A stretch of 64,000 nucleotides of DNA. It comes from Paenibacillus riograndensis SBR5. Its GTDB lineage: Bacteria > Bacillota > Bacilli > Paenibacillales > Paenibacillaceae. The notes below the pieces were generated by a model that was given only the letters and a program-made list of their open reading frames with translations, made no database searches and had not been told where the DNA came from. Where the stretch lies: NCBI RefSeq assembly GCF_000981585.1, contig NZ_LN831776.1, positions 3,889,187-3,953,186 of the forward strand, read 5' to 3'. Position numbers and translations under genes: made by a program. Every line of letters begins with the position of its first letter. Position 1 is the first letter of the stretch. Shown piece by piece: positions 26,082-34,654 of the stretch.

Positions 26082-27878
26082 TTGAAAATTACACTTCCTG
26101 ACGGCAGTGAAATCAGAGTGGATGGACAAAGCGGCAGCTTTGAAGTTTCGCTATCCTTAGTACAGGATAATGCTGAAGCAGGTATACATGTTATTCGTCT
26201 TGTTCTGCAAGCTCCGGCTCCGGCTGTTCCGCCGGTTTTATCCATGAAGTGGAGCCGGGCCGCAGTGGATGTGCAGGGACTGTGGCATCCGTCGGTGGAA
26301 CGCAGCCGGGCGCTGATTCCCGATTGGTGGCAGGGCTTCGCCTCCAGAGCGGCGTCCTCCGCACCGGTGATCAGCCTGTACGGGAACCGGGGGAATAATG
26401 TGCTGACCTTTGCCTGCTCCGATGTCCTGCATCCGGTGGAGCTTCATGCGGGGCTTCATGAGGAAACCTCATGCTTTCATTGCTCAGTGACACTGTGTGC
26501 GGAGCCCAGGCCGCCAGTGGATCATCTCGAGGTTGTCCTTCGGCTGGATACCCGCAGCTGTCCATATTATGAAGCGCTTCGAGGAGTGGGTGAATGGTGG
26601 GCAGGACTTCCCGGCTGTGAGCCGTCCCCCGTTCCGGAAGCCGCCAGGGAGCCGATGTATTCAACCTGGTACAGCTTCCACCAGCAGCTGGAGCCTGAAG
26701 CGGTGGAGGCCGAATGTGCTTTGGCGGCAGCGCTGGGCTGCCAGACAGTCATAGTGGATGACGGGTGGCAGACCTCAGACGAGACACGGGGTTATGCTTA
26801 TTGCGGGGACTGGAGGGTGAGTGCCGATAAAATTCCCGATCTGAAGGCTCATGTTGCCAGCATTCATAATCTGGGGATGAAATTCATGCTGTGGTACGCG
26901 GTTCCGTTCATCGGCAAGCACAGTGAGGCCTGGGCTAGATTCAGGGATCAACTGCTGTATGTAAATGATGAAATGGGTGCAGGGGTTGTAGACCCCCGCT
27001 ACCCGGAAGTACGGGAGTATCTGACCGGCATCTACGAGCAGGCTGTCCGTTATTGGGACCTTGACGGCTTCAAGCTGGATTTTATCGACAGCTTTTATGC
27101 GGTCAAGGATTCGCCTCCCGGAAAGGGAGCCGGACAAGATACGGCTTCCGTGCCGGAAGCGGTAGATAAGCTGCTGAGCGGCATCATTTCCCGGCTGCGC
27201 CGGCTGAAGCCCGACATTCTGATCGAATTCCGCCAGAATTACATTGGCCCGCTGATGCGCAAATACGGGAATATGTTCCGGGCAGGAGACTGCCCGAACG
27301 ATGCGGTGCAGAACCGGATGAAGACCATAGATATCCGGCTGATCTGCGGCTCGACCCCGGCACATGCCGATATGCTGATGTGGAACCCGCAGGAGACTCC
27401 TGCCGCAGCTGCGCTGCAGTTTATTAATGTGCTGTTCTCCGTTCCGCAGATTTCGGTCCGCCTGGACCGGCTGCCGCAGGAGCATGCCGCTATGCTGGCT
27501 TTTTGGCTCACCTTCTGGCGGGAACACCGGGAGGTGCTGCTGAATGGCCGCCTGGAACCGCTGCAGCCTGAGCTGCTGTACCCGCTGATCATTGCCCGGA
27601 CCGCACAGCAATGGGTGATAGCTGCCTATTTGGATATGGTAATTCCATTATCCGGCGATTTGCCGGACCGGGTGCAAGTGGTCAACGGGACGCTGCTCAC
27701 CCGCCTGGTGCTAGAGCTGGACCGTGAACCAGGTCCACTGGACATTAAAGTGCGTGACTGCCAGGGAACAGTGACTGCAGAATACAAGATGAACTGGAAC
27801 AGCAGAGTATATGCGCTTGAGGTCCCACCGGCCGGCGTGATTACGCTGCAGCCTGTGCATGGACGTGGGCATGAATAA
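26082..27878 (+). CDS. GH36 alpha-galactosidase
   Basis: 598-residue cytoplasmic glycosidase. The GH36 barrel motifs are present: STWYSFHQQLE, the VDDGWQ strand, GDWRVSADKIPD, and LGMKFMLWY. The nucleophile is Asp333 in FKLDFID and the acid/base is Asp403 in RAGDCPND. The protein is shorter than the 700-plus residue classical GH36 forms and keeps only a small N-terminal sandwich. TTG start with AAAAAGGAG about 11 bp upstream. Placed at the end of the mannanase-importer-regulator locus, it would remove alpha-1,6-galactose side groups from imported galactomanno-oligosaccharides. No signal peptide is seen. Confidence 0.88.
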   Translation: MKITLPDGSEIRVDGQSGSFEVSLSLVQDNAEAGIHVIRLVLQAPAPAVPPVLSMKWSRAAVDVQGLWHPSVERSRALIPDWWQGFASRAASSAPVISLYGNRGNNVLTFACSDVLHPVELHAGLHEETSCFHCSVTLCAEPRPPVDHLEVVLRLDTRSCPYYEALRGVGEWWAGLPGCEPSPVPEAAREPMYSTWYSFHQQLEPEAVEAECALAAALGCQTVIVDDGWQTSDETRGYAYCGDWRVSADKIPDLKAHVASIHNLGMKFMLWYAVPFIGKHSEAWARFRDQLLYVNDEMGAGVVDPRYPEVREYLTGIYEQAVRYWDLDGFKLDFIDSFYAVKDSPPGKGAGQDTASVPEAVDKLLSGIISRLRRLKPDILIEFRQNYIGPLMRKYGNMFRAGDCPNDAVQNRMKTIDIRLICGSTPAHADMLMWNPQETPAAAALQFINVLFSVPQISVRLDRLPQEHAAMLAFWLTFWREHREVLLNGRLEPLQPELLYPLIIARTAQQWVIAAYLDMVIPLSGDLPDRVQVVNGTLLTRLVLELDREPGPLDIKVRDCQGTVTAEYKMNWNSRVYALEVPPAGVITLQPVHGRGHE

Positions 27879-27965
27879 TAGCCCACCCGCAAAAAGGTGC
27901 GGTTATAGGGTAGAGGTAGGTGGACGTGCGAACAATTATCGATATTGGAGCGTTGCACGCAGTAT

Positions 27966-28023
27966 TAAGAAGTTGTTGTAAGAGAAGCTGGTGTAAGAGA
28001 AGTTGGCGCAAGAGAAGTTGGCG
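27966..28023. repeat. 15-bp tandem repeat, about four units
   Basis: Three full units of TAAGAGAAGTTGGCG and close variants (27979-28023) are preceded by a 13-bp unit (27966-27978). In one plus frame they read as a repeated K/C-R-S-W-x pentapeptide. The frame has no ribosome site and the surrounding 680 bp look non-coding, so this is treated as a DNA repeat. Confidence 0.7.
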
Positions 28024-28116
28024 TAAAAATCGTAGGTACTTTCTCGGGCTGGCGTCTGTGAGTAAAGTAGATAGTAAGTTAAGTAGAATGTATGTTTTCG
28101 AGTTGCTTGCGAGTGA

Positions 28117-28405
28117 GTTAGTGGAAAAAAGTATCATTAATTTGCTTGAGTACCCCCGCCCACAGGTTAAGTGGAAAAAGTACCACTAATTTCCCTGAAC
28201 ACCATGCGCTATACAGGTTAAGTGGAAAAAGTATCACTAATTCGGCCCATTTCGGGTCAGGTAGGGTGATATCGCATAATTAAGTTCCCTTTTTCCACCT
28301 AAATCTCACAATTTCGGATTTTGAGGAGAAATAGGTTCCCTTTTTCCACTTACTGGTCTGAACCAGGCGGCTTGCCCCGGAAACAACGGCAGAATTACCG
28401 TTGTT
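28117..28405. repeat. array B of 26-bp intergenic repeats (+++--) with intact hairpin
   Basis: Units at 28117-28142, 28166-28191, 28217-28242 (+) and 28278-28303, 28329-28354 (-) share the GGAAAAAG core with array A at 12183-12372. The hairpin AACAACGG-CAGAATTA-CCGTTGTT (28382-28405) follows. Read from the other strand, the order (hairpin, two direct units, then inverted units) is the same as in locus A, so the whole module has been copied. The 683-bp gap 27879-28561 holds no believable gene. Confidence 0.75.
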
Positions 28406-28476
28406 GAATCCCCATCGGTCGGTGCGTGAGCACCCGCAGGCCTAAGCCGCATTTCTTCCCGATTGCTGTATATTTC

Positions 28477-28495
28477 TTCAGAATAAATTCAGAAT
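28477..28495 (+). promoter_or_regulatory. direct repeat, candidate response-regulator site
   Basis: TTCAGAAT occurs twice with an 11-bp period (28477-28484 and 28488-28495), one helical turn apart, as in binding sites of OmpR/VanR-type regulators. It lies 67 bp before the methyltransferase operon that encodes such a regulator. Confidence 0.5.
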
Positions 28496-28561
28496 CCCCC
28501 AAACTTTTTCTAAAGGTTGTTCAGGTAAGCTAGGAACAATCAAGTAAGGGGGTATTCCAAA

Positions 28562-29146
28562 ATGATGAAAATGAGCGGGTGGCTCGAAGAGAGAGCGGTA
28601 TTTTTATATAAATTTTTGCAGTCTCCAAGGCAAGTTGGCAGTCTTGCACCAAGCTCCGCAGAATTGGCAGCGGTGATGACGAAGCATGTTCCATGGCATC
28701 AGATTCAGGGTGTAGCCGAACTTGGGGCAGGGACTGGAGCTATTTCAAGGTATATTCAAAAGTCAGCGCCAGCCGGCACTAAGGTGATGTTGTTTGAAAA
28801 AGATCCATATTTGCGGAAAAGACTGCAGACAGCCTTTCCCGGCTATACCTGCTATCCGGACTGCTGCAAACTGGAACTGGCCTTGCATAATGAGAACAGC
28901 GGACCGCTGGATTGCATCCTGAGCGGCCTTCCTTTTTTCAATTTTCCGCAAAGCATGAGGGATCTGCTTATGGAGCAAATTCTAAGCGCTTTGAAGGAAG
29001 ACGGCTTATTTATTGCCTTTCAATACAGCAAACAAATGAAAAAACAATTGGAGCAGCATTTTGTAATAGAGCGGATCTGCTTTGTTCCCCGGAACCTTCC
29101 GCCTGCCTTCGTATATGTATGCCGGAAGAAAAGAGCAGACTTATGA
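28562..29146 (+). CDS. class I SAM-dependent methyltransferase, phospholipid N-methyltransferase-like
   Basis: 194-residue protein. The opening FLYKFLQSPRQVGSLAPSS and the SAM-binding loop AELGAGTGAISRYI (near residues 59-72) match PmtA-type phosphatidylethanolamine N-methyltransferases and the related rRNA adenine dimethylases. The acidic strand end (LFEKDPYLRKRL) and the substrate motif ILSGLPFFNFP, which replaces NPPY, favour the phospholipid group. ATG with AAGGGGG about 9 bp upstream; ATG at 28565 is equally possible. It overlaps the PAP2 gene by 4 bp. Membrane lipid methylation is likely but not proven. Confidence 0.8.
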   Translation: MMKMSGWLEERAVFLYKFLQSPRQVGSLAPSSAELAAVMTKHVPWHQIQGVAELGAGTGAISRYIQKSAPAGTKVMLFEKDPYLRKRLQTAFPGYTCYPDCCKLELALHNENSGPLDCILSGLPFFNFPQSMRDLLMEQILSALKEDGLFIAFQYSKQMKKQLEQHFVIERICFVPRNLPPAFVYVCRKKRADL

Positions 29147-29784
29147 GACGTAAAATACATGCGTATCTTCCGCTCCTGTGGCTGCTTGCCATTCCGGCCT
29201 TAAATATTTTCTATGTCACCTTGAATCATGGGGGAGGGCAAGTGAACAGCCTGGTTACGGATATAGATAGACAGATTCCTTTTATCCCCATCTTTATTAT
29301 TCCCTATATCTTTTGGTATGTTTTTATTACGGGGATGCTGCTGCTGCATTTTTTCAAAGACAAAAAGAGCTTCGGACAAACACTGGTCACATTATGTACA
29401 GGACTGGTTGCTTGTTATATGATTTATTTACAGTTTCAGACCACAGTTCCGAGGCCGCAGCTCAGTTCCTCCGGAGTACTCATTCACCTAGTCGAATGGG
29501 TCTACAGCCATGATCAGCCGTTTAATTGCTTTCCTAGCATTCATGTCTTTACCAGCTATTTAATGATCAAGAGTGTGCAAGGGCACGCAGCTTTTTCCCG
29601 GACATTCAAAGCAGCCGTATATTTCTGCGCGTGGCTTATTATTTGTTCAACCCTTTTCGTAAAACAGCATGTGCTGCTTGATGCCGCCGGGGCGATTGCG
29701 TTAGCAGAAATTCTTCATTTTGCGGGAAAAACGCTGTTTAACAGCAAGGCTTTTACACTTCATAAAAGGAGACCTTCAGAGTGA
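29143..29784 (+). CDS. PAP2-family membrane phosphatase
   Basis: 213-residue integral membrane protein with about five or six predicted helices. The phosphatase signature is present in part: PSIHVF (His nucleophile region of motif 2) and KQHVLLDAAGA (motif 3, His and Asp), while motif 1 (KxxxxxxRP) is degenerate as TVPRPQ. The closest style is the DUF212/inositol phosphorylceramide synthase-like branch of PAP2. ATG 29143 is chosen because it overlaps the methyltransferase stop (ATGA). Its end overlaps the regulator start. It may act on lipid phosphates made by or near the methyltransferase step; the substrate is inferred. Confidence 0.8.
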   Translation: MRRKIHAYLPLLWLLAIPALNIFYVTLNHGGGQVNSLVTDIDRQIPFIPIFIIPYIFWYVFITGMLLLHFFKDKKSFGQTLVTLCTGLVACYMIYLQFQTTVPRPQLSSSGVLIHLVEWVYSHDQPFNCFPSIHVFTSYLMIKSVQGHAAFSRTFKAAVYFCAWLIICSTLFVKQHVLLDAAGAIALAEILHFAGKTLFNSKAFTLHKRRPSE

Positions 29785-30476
29785 AAAAAGTCAACATCCT
29801 GGTTGTCGATGATGACAGCGAGATCAGGGACGTGCTGCATATCTACTTGCGTAACGAAGGATATGTTGTCATGGAGGCAGGGGACGGATTGCAGGCGCTG
29901 AACATCCTTCAGCACAATCAGATCCATCTGATTCTGCTCGATATCATGATGCCCAGCCTGGACGGGATTGCCGCCTGTCTGCAGATCCGGGCGAAATATG
30001 ATATTCCGATCATCATGCTGTCGGCGAAAGAAGAGGTTTTAGATAAAATTACGGGATTGTCAGTAGGGGCTGATGACTACGTCACCAAGCCGTTTAATCC
30101 GCTGGAGCTGATGGCAAGAGTAAAGGCTCAAATCAGGCGGCAAAAGCTGCTGGCCTCCCTGGAAGACAACACTGAGGAAATCCGCATTGGCGAGCTGGTT
30201 ATCAACAAAAGCAGGCATTCCGTTGAGGTGGGGGGTTCGAAGGTTTCGTTAACTCCAATTGAGTTTTCCATCCTGGAGCTGCTGGCTTCACACTGCGGGC
30301 AGGTATTTAGTGTGGATATGATCTACCGGAGTGTCTGGAAGGATCATACGGCATATTTCTCGGAAAATACAGTGATGGTTCATATCCGCAATATCCGTGA
30401 GAAAATAGAGATTTCTCCCAGAGAACCACGGTACATCAAAACCATATGGGGAGTAGGATATAAAATTGAAAAATAG
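29781..30476 (+). CDS. VanR-like OmpR-family response regulator
   Basis: 231-residue regulator. The receiver has Asp10/Asp11, phosphorylation site Asp54 in LLDIMMP and YVTKPF; the C-terminal winged helix includes LTPIEFSILELLASH and NTVMVHIRNIREKIE, typical of the VanR/PhoB group. GTG start inside the PAP2 stop region (4-bp overlap). The last bases overlap the kinase gene. The direct TTCAGAAT repeats at 28477-28495 upstream of the operon are a plausible target, giving positive autoregulation. Confidence 0.93.
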   Translation: MKKVNILVVDDDSEIRDVLHIYLRNEGYVVMEAGDGLQALNILQHNQIHLILLDIMMPSLDGIAACLQIRAKYDIPIIMLSAKEEVLDKITGLSVGADDYVTKPFNPLELMARVKAQIRRQKLLASLEDNTEEIRIGELVINKSRHSVEVGGSKVSLTPIEFSILELLASHCGQVFSVDMIYRSVWKDHTAYFSENTVMVHIRNIREKIEISPREPRYIKTIWGVGYKIEK

Positions 30477-31545
30477 AAGGCAAGTACGCATGTCCGGCAC
30501 ACATAATATGCGCATACGGCTGATCCTATTCATTTATATTAGTATCGCCTTTGGAATAGGGGTGTCTGCGTTTGTTCCGCGAACCACTATTTATTTTCTG
30601 GATTTGGTTATTGTGATTCTGTCGTTTGCCGTACCGGCGTCTTGCCTCTTTTTCCTGCTGACACGGAATATCATCCGTTACGTATTCAAGTTGACCGCCG
30701 GGCTGGAGATCATTGCGCAGGGCAATCTGAACTACCGGATCACTGAGCTGAGAAAAGATGAACTGGGCGGAATTGCAAGCAACATTAACAGCATGGCCGA
30801 GAAACTGGAAATGCAGATCAGCCGTGAACGGCAGCTAGAGCAAGCTAAGCTGGAATTAATAACCGGAGTCTCCCACGATCTGAGAACGCCTCTGACCAGC
30901 ATCATCGGCTATCTTGATTTACTGAAAGGCAAAGCCTACCTGGACCAGGAAGAGCATGACCGTTTTATCGGCAATACCTATAATAAAGCGCTGCAAATCA
31001 AGCTGCTGATTGACGATTTATTTGAATATACAAGACTGACCACACATGAGCTGCAGCTTCAGACCACAACCGTTGATTTGGGGGAGATGCTGAGACAGCT
31101 GCTGGTTGAAATGGAACCTCTAGCCAAAGAAAACCAGGTACAGCTGGAAGCAAACCTCCCAACAACTCCCCTCCTTACCGAGATTGATCCGGATATGATT
31201 AAAAGAGCGATAGATAATCTGCTGATTAATGCACTCAAGTTCTCGCTGAAGCCAGGAGTCATTCAAGTGTCCCTCCGGCTTCAAAAGGATACCGCACGGA
31301 TCTGTGTTGAAAATGACGGCGATCCGATTACAGAAGAACAGCAGAGACAACTTTTTGAGCGTTTTTATAGAGCGGGCCATTCACAGAGCCTTGATCACAT
31401 TCCGGCCGGTGCCGGGCTCGGACTCTCCATTGCCCGAAGCATTGCCAATCTTCACCATGGAGAGCTGGAATGTGAACACTCCGGCGGACATTTCACCTTT
31501 CAGCTATCCCTTCTCCAGGGGGCTATACCCCCGAATAAGCCATAA
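30466..31545 (+). CDS. VanS-like sensor histidine kinase with two helices and a short sensor
   Basis: 359-residue membrane kinase. Two membrane helices (about 15-37 and 44-68) are joined by only a few residues, so it probably senses within the membrane or through a partner. HAMP, then His in [18 protein letters not shown], and the ATP domain ([26 protein letters not shown]). TTG 30466 overlaps the regulator; ATG 30490 with AGAAGG upstream is an alternative. Its last 23 bp overlap the end of the convergent SDR gene. The surrounding lipid genes suggest membrane stress as the signal. Confidence 0.92.
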   Translation: MKNRRQVRMSGTHNMRIRLILFIYISIAFGIGVSAFVPRTTIYFLDLVIVILSFAVPASCLFFLLTRNIIRYVFKLTAGLEIIAQGNLNYRITELRKDELGGIASNINSMAEKLEMQISRERQLEQAKLELITGVSHDLRTPLTSIIGYLDLLKGKAYLDQEEHDRFIGNTYNKALQIKLLIDDLFEYTRLTTHELQLQTTTVDLGEMLRQLLVEMEPLAKENQVQLEANLPTTPLLTEIDPDMIKRAIDNLLINALKFSLKPGVIQVSLRLQKDTARICVENDGDPITEEQQRQLFERFYRAGHSQSLDHIPAGAGLGLSIARSIANLHHGELECEHSGGHFTFQLSLLQGAIPPNKP

Positions 31546-32377
31546 ATCCGCCGTCTACCGGCACTGTAATCCCTGTTACAAAACCGGACATGCTTTCGTC
31601 CGCCAGCCAGAGCAGGGTACCCAGCAGCTCTTCCGGCTTGCCGAAGCGGCGCATCGGGGTCTGGGAAATGATCTTGTGCGAACGTTCGGTTAGCTCTCCG
31701 TCTTCCCGGAGGAGCAGCTTTTCATTCTGCTTCGTGAGAAAAAAGCCCGGCGCAATGGCATTGACCCGGATGCCGGCTTCGGCCAGATGGACAGCCAGCC
31801 ACTGTGTGAAGTTGTTGACGCCCGCCTTCGCAGCGCTGTAGGCAGGGACTTTGGTCATTGGCGCTGCGGCGCTCATGGAAGAGATATTAATCACCGAAGC
31901 TCCCGGGCGTCCGAGCATCTGCCTGGCAAAAATTTGCGTTGGAATAAGCGTGCCAATCAGGTTGAGGTCCATGACCTGCAGGAAGCCGGCGGCAGAAAGC
32001 TCGAAAAAGGAGGTGATCTCCGGATTCTCCAGATCGCCTTCCGTGAAGATTTCTTTCGTTGTGACCGCTGACGGCTGGTTGCCCCCGGCCCCGTTGATTA
32101 ACAGATCACAAGGTCCCCAGTGGTTCAGGACTTCAGCAGCGGCACGGTGCACACTGCTGTCTTCTGTAACATCGCAGGCCACAGAAACGGCCTGGCCTCC
32201 GGCTGCGTTTATCCCGGCAGCAAGGGATTCGCCTTTTTCCGCGGTCCGGTTCAGAATGGCGACCTTCGCTCCCTGGCGGCCCAGTTCATGGGCCATAACG
32301 GCGCCTAAGACACCTGCTCCTCCGGTAATGACAGCAACTTTGCCTGCAAGTGCAGGCTGCAAGGCTAATTTGGCCAT
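31523..32377 (-). CDS. SDR oxidoreductase, D-mannonate/fructuronate reductase-like (UxuB/YjmF type)
   Basis: 284-residue classical short-chain dehydrogenase. Cofactor loop TGGAGVLG near residues 18-25, NNAG-equivalent NGAGG, and the catalytic Ser-Tyr-Lys ([20 protein letters not shown], YxxxK clear). The insert around [21 protein letters not shown] is typical of Gram-positive mannonate oxidoreductases such as B. subtilis YjmF. ATG 32377 has AAGGAA 9 bp upstream; the open frame's GTG at 32386 is less good. Transcribed away from, and 93 bp past, the AraC gene. It fits hexuronate catabolism, but no mannonate dehydratase gene is in the window. Confidence 0.82.
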   Translation of the reverse strand: MAKLALQPALAGKVAVITGGAGVLGAVMAHELGRQGAKVAILNRTAEKGESLAAGINAAGGQAVSVACDVTEDSSVHRAAAEVLNHWGPCDLLINGAGGNQPSAVTTKEIFTEGDLENPEITSFFELSAAGFLQVMDLNLIGTLIPTQIFARQMLGRPGASVINISSMSAAAPMTKVPAYSAAKAGVNNFTQWLAVHLAEAGIRVNAIAPGFFLTKQNEKLLLREDGELTERSHKIISQTPMRRFGKPEELLGTLLWLADESMSGFVTGITVPVDGGFMAYSGV

Positions 32378-32470
32378 GAACGGCACTTCCTTTCTATAGG
32401 GTACTGCGCTATAGCGCTTCCCAGGATGACTTGTGGTTTATTGTAGCATTGCTTAGTGTCCCATTTGAGT

Positions 32471-33295
32471 TTACCGCGTGCTGTTCCGGTAAGCCGAGGG
32501 GGAGACTCCGGTTGTTTTTTTGAAAGTTTTTGAGAAATGCGCCAGCTCCAAGCCCACCTGCTCGGCAATATCGGAGATGCTGAAGCTGGTATAGGACAGC
32601 TGTTTTTTGGCGAGCTCCATCCGTTTGAGCTGTACATAATGCATAGGAGTTACCCCCATGAATTTTTTGAAATACGGGATGAAATAGTTCGGATGCAGAT
32701 GCACCAGCTCCGCCAGCTCCTCGACCTCAAGCGGCCGCATCAGCCGCTGGTCAATATATTCAAGCACATGGGCAAGCTTGCGCTGATCACTGGAATGGAG
32801 CAGCTCATCTATGAAATCAGAGTAGCCGCCAGCCTCCAGGCACAAGGCCAGAAGAGTAAGCAGCCCCGCCTGGAGACGGATCTTGGACAGGAAGCTGTCA
32901 TCCTGAAACAGTGAGATCATTTCGGTAAAAACCGCCCGGACCCCATCCGGGTCGGCCGCATCGCTGATATACAGCTTGTTCGCAGAATGAAACAGCGGCC
33001 ACTCGCCAATATGGGCATCGAAATGGCAAAAGTAGCGGGCATAAGGATTATCAGGCGACGTTTCCGTTGTCTGTGTGGAGCCGGCTGGCATAATCATTAA
33101 TTGCCCCGGCCTGGGATAATAGGCCACCCCATTAATGATCACTTTCCCTTCTCCGCGGTCAATAAAATAAAGCCGGTTGAAGGAAGGCGTCTCGTTCGTG
33201 CGGTTCCAGCCGGGATACTTCGTGCTGAGCTGGGCATAAGTTACGGTAACATTCAAATTCTGCAGCAGCCGCCCCGGCGTATTGAAGTGATCCAT
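32471..33295 (-). CDS. AraC-family transcriptional regulator
   Basis: 274-residue one-component regulator. The N-terminal cupin-like sugar-binding domain (about 1-150, with PRPGQLMIMPAGS) precedes two C-terminal helix-turn-helix units (EVEELAELVHLHPNYFIPYF and ISDIAEQVGLELAHFSKTFK). ATG with AAAGGAG 8 bp upstream. It is divergent from the Gfo/Idh/MocA genes at 33457 and precedes the SDR gene on its own strand. The 161-bp divergent space contains a minus-strand TATAAT-like box near 33331-33336. It likely controls one or both flanking sets in response to a sugar acid or cyclitol. Confidence 0.9.
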   Translation of the reverse strand: MDHFNTPGRLLQNLNVTVTYAQLSTKYPGWNRTNETPSFNRLYFIDRGEGKVIINGVAYYPRPGQLMIMPAGSTQTTETSPDNPYARYFCHFDAHIGEWPLFHSANKLYISDAADPDGVRAVFTEMISLFQDDSFLSKIRLQAGLLTLLALCLEAGGYSDFIDELLHSSDQRKLAHVLEYIDQRLMRPLEVEELAELVHLHPNYFIPYFKKFMGVTPMHYVQLKRMELAKKQLSYTSFSISDIAEQVGLELAHFSKTFKKTTGVSPSAYRNSTR

Positions 33296-33456
33296 AGTGC
33301 AGCTCCTTTGAAAAGGGATTCACTCTATTATACCGCTTTCATTTAACTAATACATCTTAATTATATACAAATAGTCCTTAATTCCAGTCATGTTCACACC
33401 CAGAGATTAAGGTTATCCTCATATCATAAACTGAATTTTAGGAAGTGATTCTGGAG

Positions 33457-34620
33457 ATGGCAAAGGTACGTTATGGAATTATTGGCATCGGGAATATGGG
33501 CCGGGCCCATGCCCTGAGTCTGCTGGATGATGTGAAGGGAGCCGAGCTGGCTGCGGTATGCGATATCAGTCCTGAGCGCCTGGAATGGGCATCGGAACAA
33601 TTGCCGGAGAAGGTGAAGCATTTCAGTACAGCAGCAGAGATGTTTCAATCCGGGACGATTGATGCTGTATTAATCTCAACTCCCCATTATGACCACCCGC
33701 CGCTCGCGATCGAGGCGCTGGGCTATGGGCTTCATGTTCTGATTGAAAAGCCTGCCGGGGTGCACACCAAAGCCGTCCAGGAAATGAACGAAGCCGCAGC
33801 AAAATCGGACCGCAAATTCGGCATTATGTACAACCAGCGGACGAATCCGCTTTACCAAAAGCTGCGGGAGCTGATTCAGGCCGGCGAGCTTGGCGAAATC
33901 CGCCGCACAAATTGGATTATCACCAACTGGTACAGATCGCAGAATTATTATGATTCCGGCGGCTGGCGTGCTACCTGGGCCGGAGAAGGCGGCGGGGTGC
34001 TGCTGAATCAGGACCCGCATCAGCTGGATCTCTGGCAGTGGACCACAGGGATGATGCCGAAGCGCATCCGGGCATTTTGCTACTTCGGCAAATACCGGAA
34101 CATTGAGGTCGAAGATGATGTAACCGCTTATGTCGAGTATCCGAACGGAGCCACCGGCTTGTTCATTACGACGACCGGCGAAGCCCCGGGGACAAACCGC
34201 TTTGAAATTACGGGCGATAACGGAAAAATCCTCGTCGAGGACGGCGCCCTGACCTTCTGGCGGCTGCGCACACCGGAGCCGGTTTTCAATGCTGAATATA
34301 AGGGCGGCTTCGGAGCACCTGAATGCTGGAAATGCGAGATTCCGGTGACAAAAGGGGATGGCGAGCAGCATAGAGGCATCCTGCGCAATTTTACGAACGC
34401 TATTCTGTATGATGAACCCCTGCTGGCGCCGGGGGAAGAAGGCATCCATGGACTAACGCTTTCGAACGCCATGTATCTGTCCGCATGGACAGACAACTGG
34501 GTGGACCTGCCGATTGACAGTGATCTGTTCCATGAGAAGCTGATGGAAAAAGTGCAAAATTCCACCTTCCAGAAGGATACAACTGTGCAAAAAACGCTGA
34601 ATGTAACCGGAACTCATTAA
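33457..34620 (+). CDS. Gfo/Idh/MocA-family oxidoreductase (1 of 3)
   Basis: 387-residue NAD(P)-dependent sugar or cyclitol dehydrogenase. Rossmann motif GIIGIGNMGRAHA near the N terminus, the EKPAGVHTK lysine motif near residue 95, and QDPHQLDLWQW (with the catalytic-type His) near 190. ATG 33457 has AGGAAGTG about 9 bp upstream; the open frame's GTG 33445 lacks a site. It heads a cluster with a TIM-barrel isomerase and two relatives, all in one direction, divergent from the AraC regulator. The exact substrate cannot be read from sequence. Confidence 0.9.
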   Translation: MAKVRYGIIGIGNMGRAHALSLLDDVKGAELAAVCDISPERLEWASEQLPEKVKHFSTAAEMFQSGTIDAVLISTPHYDHPPLAIEALGYGLHVLIEKPAGVHTKAVQEMNEAAAKSDRKFGIMYNQRTNPLYQKLRELIQAGELGEIRRTNWIITNWYRSQNYYDSGGWRATWAGEGGGVLLNQDPHQLDLWQWTTGMMPKRIRAFCYFGKYRNIEVEDDVTAYVEYPNGATGLFITTTGEAPGTNRFEITGDNGKILVEDGALTFWRLRTPEPVFNAEYKGGFGAPECWKCEIPVTKGDGEQHRGILRNFTNAILYDEPLLAPGEEGIHGLTLSNAMYLSAWTDNWVDLPIDSDLFHEKLMEKVQNSTFQKDTTVQKTLNVTGTH

Positions 34621-34654
34621 GAATTTAGAAGCTGATCAGGGAGTGAAATAACCT

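Noticed and set aside
27920..28189. 89-codon open frame with a repeated R-S-W pattern
   Set aside because: No ribosome site, begins with GTG, runs through two units of the 26-bp DNA repeat and the 15-bp tandem repeat; composition is explained by the repeats.
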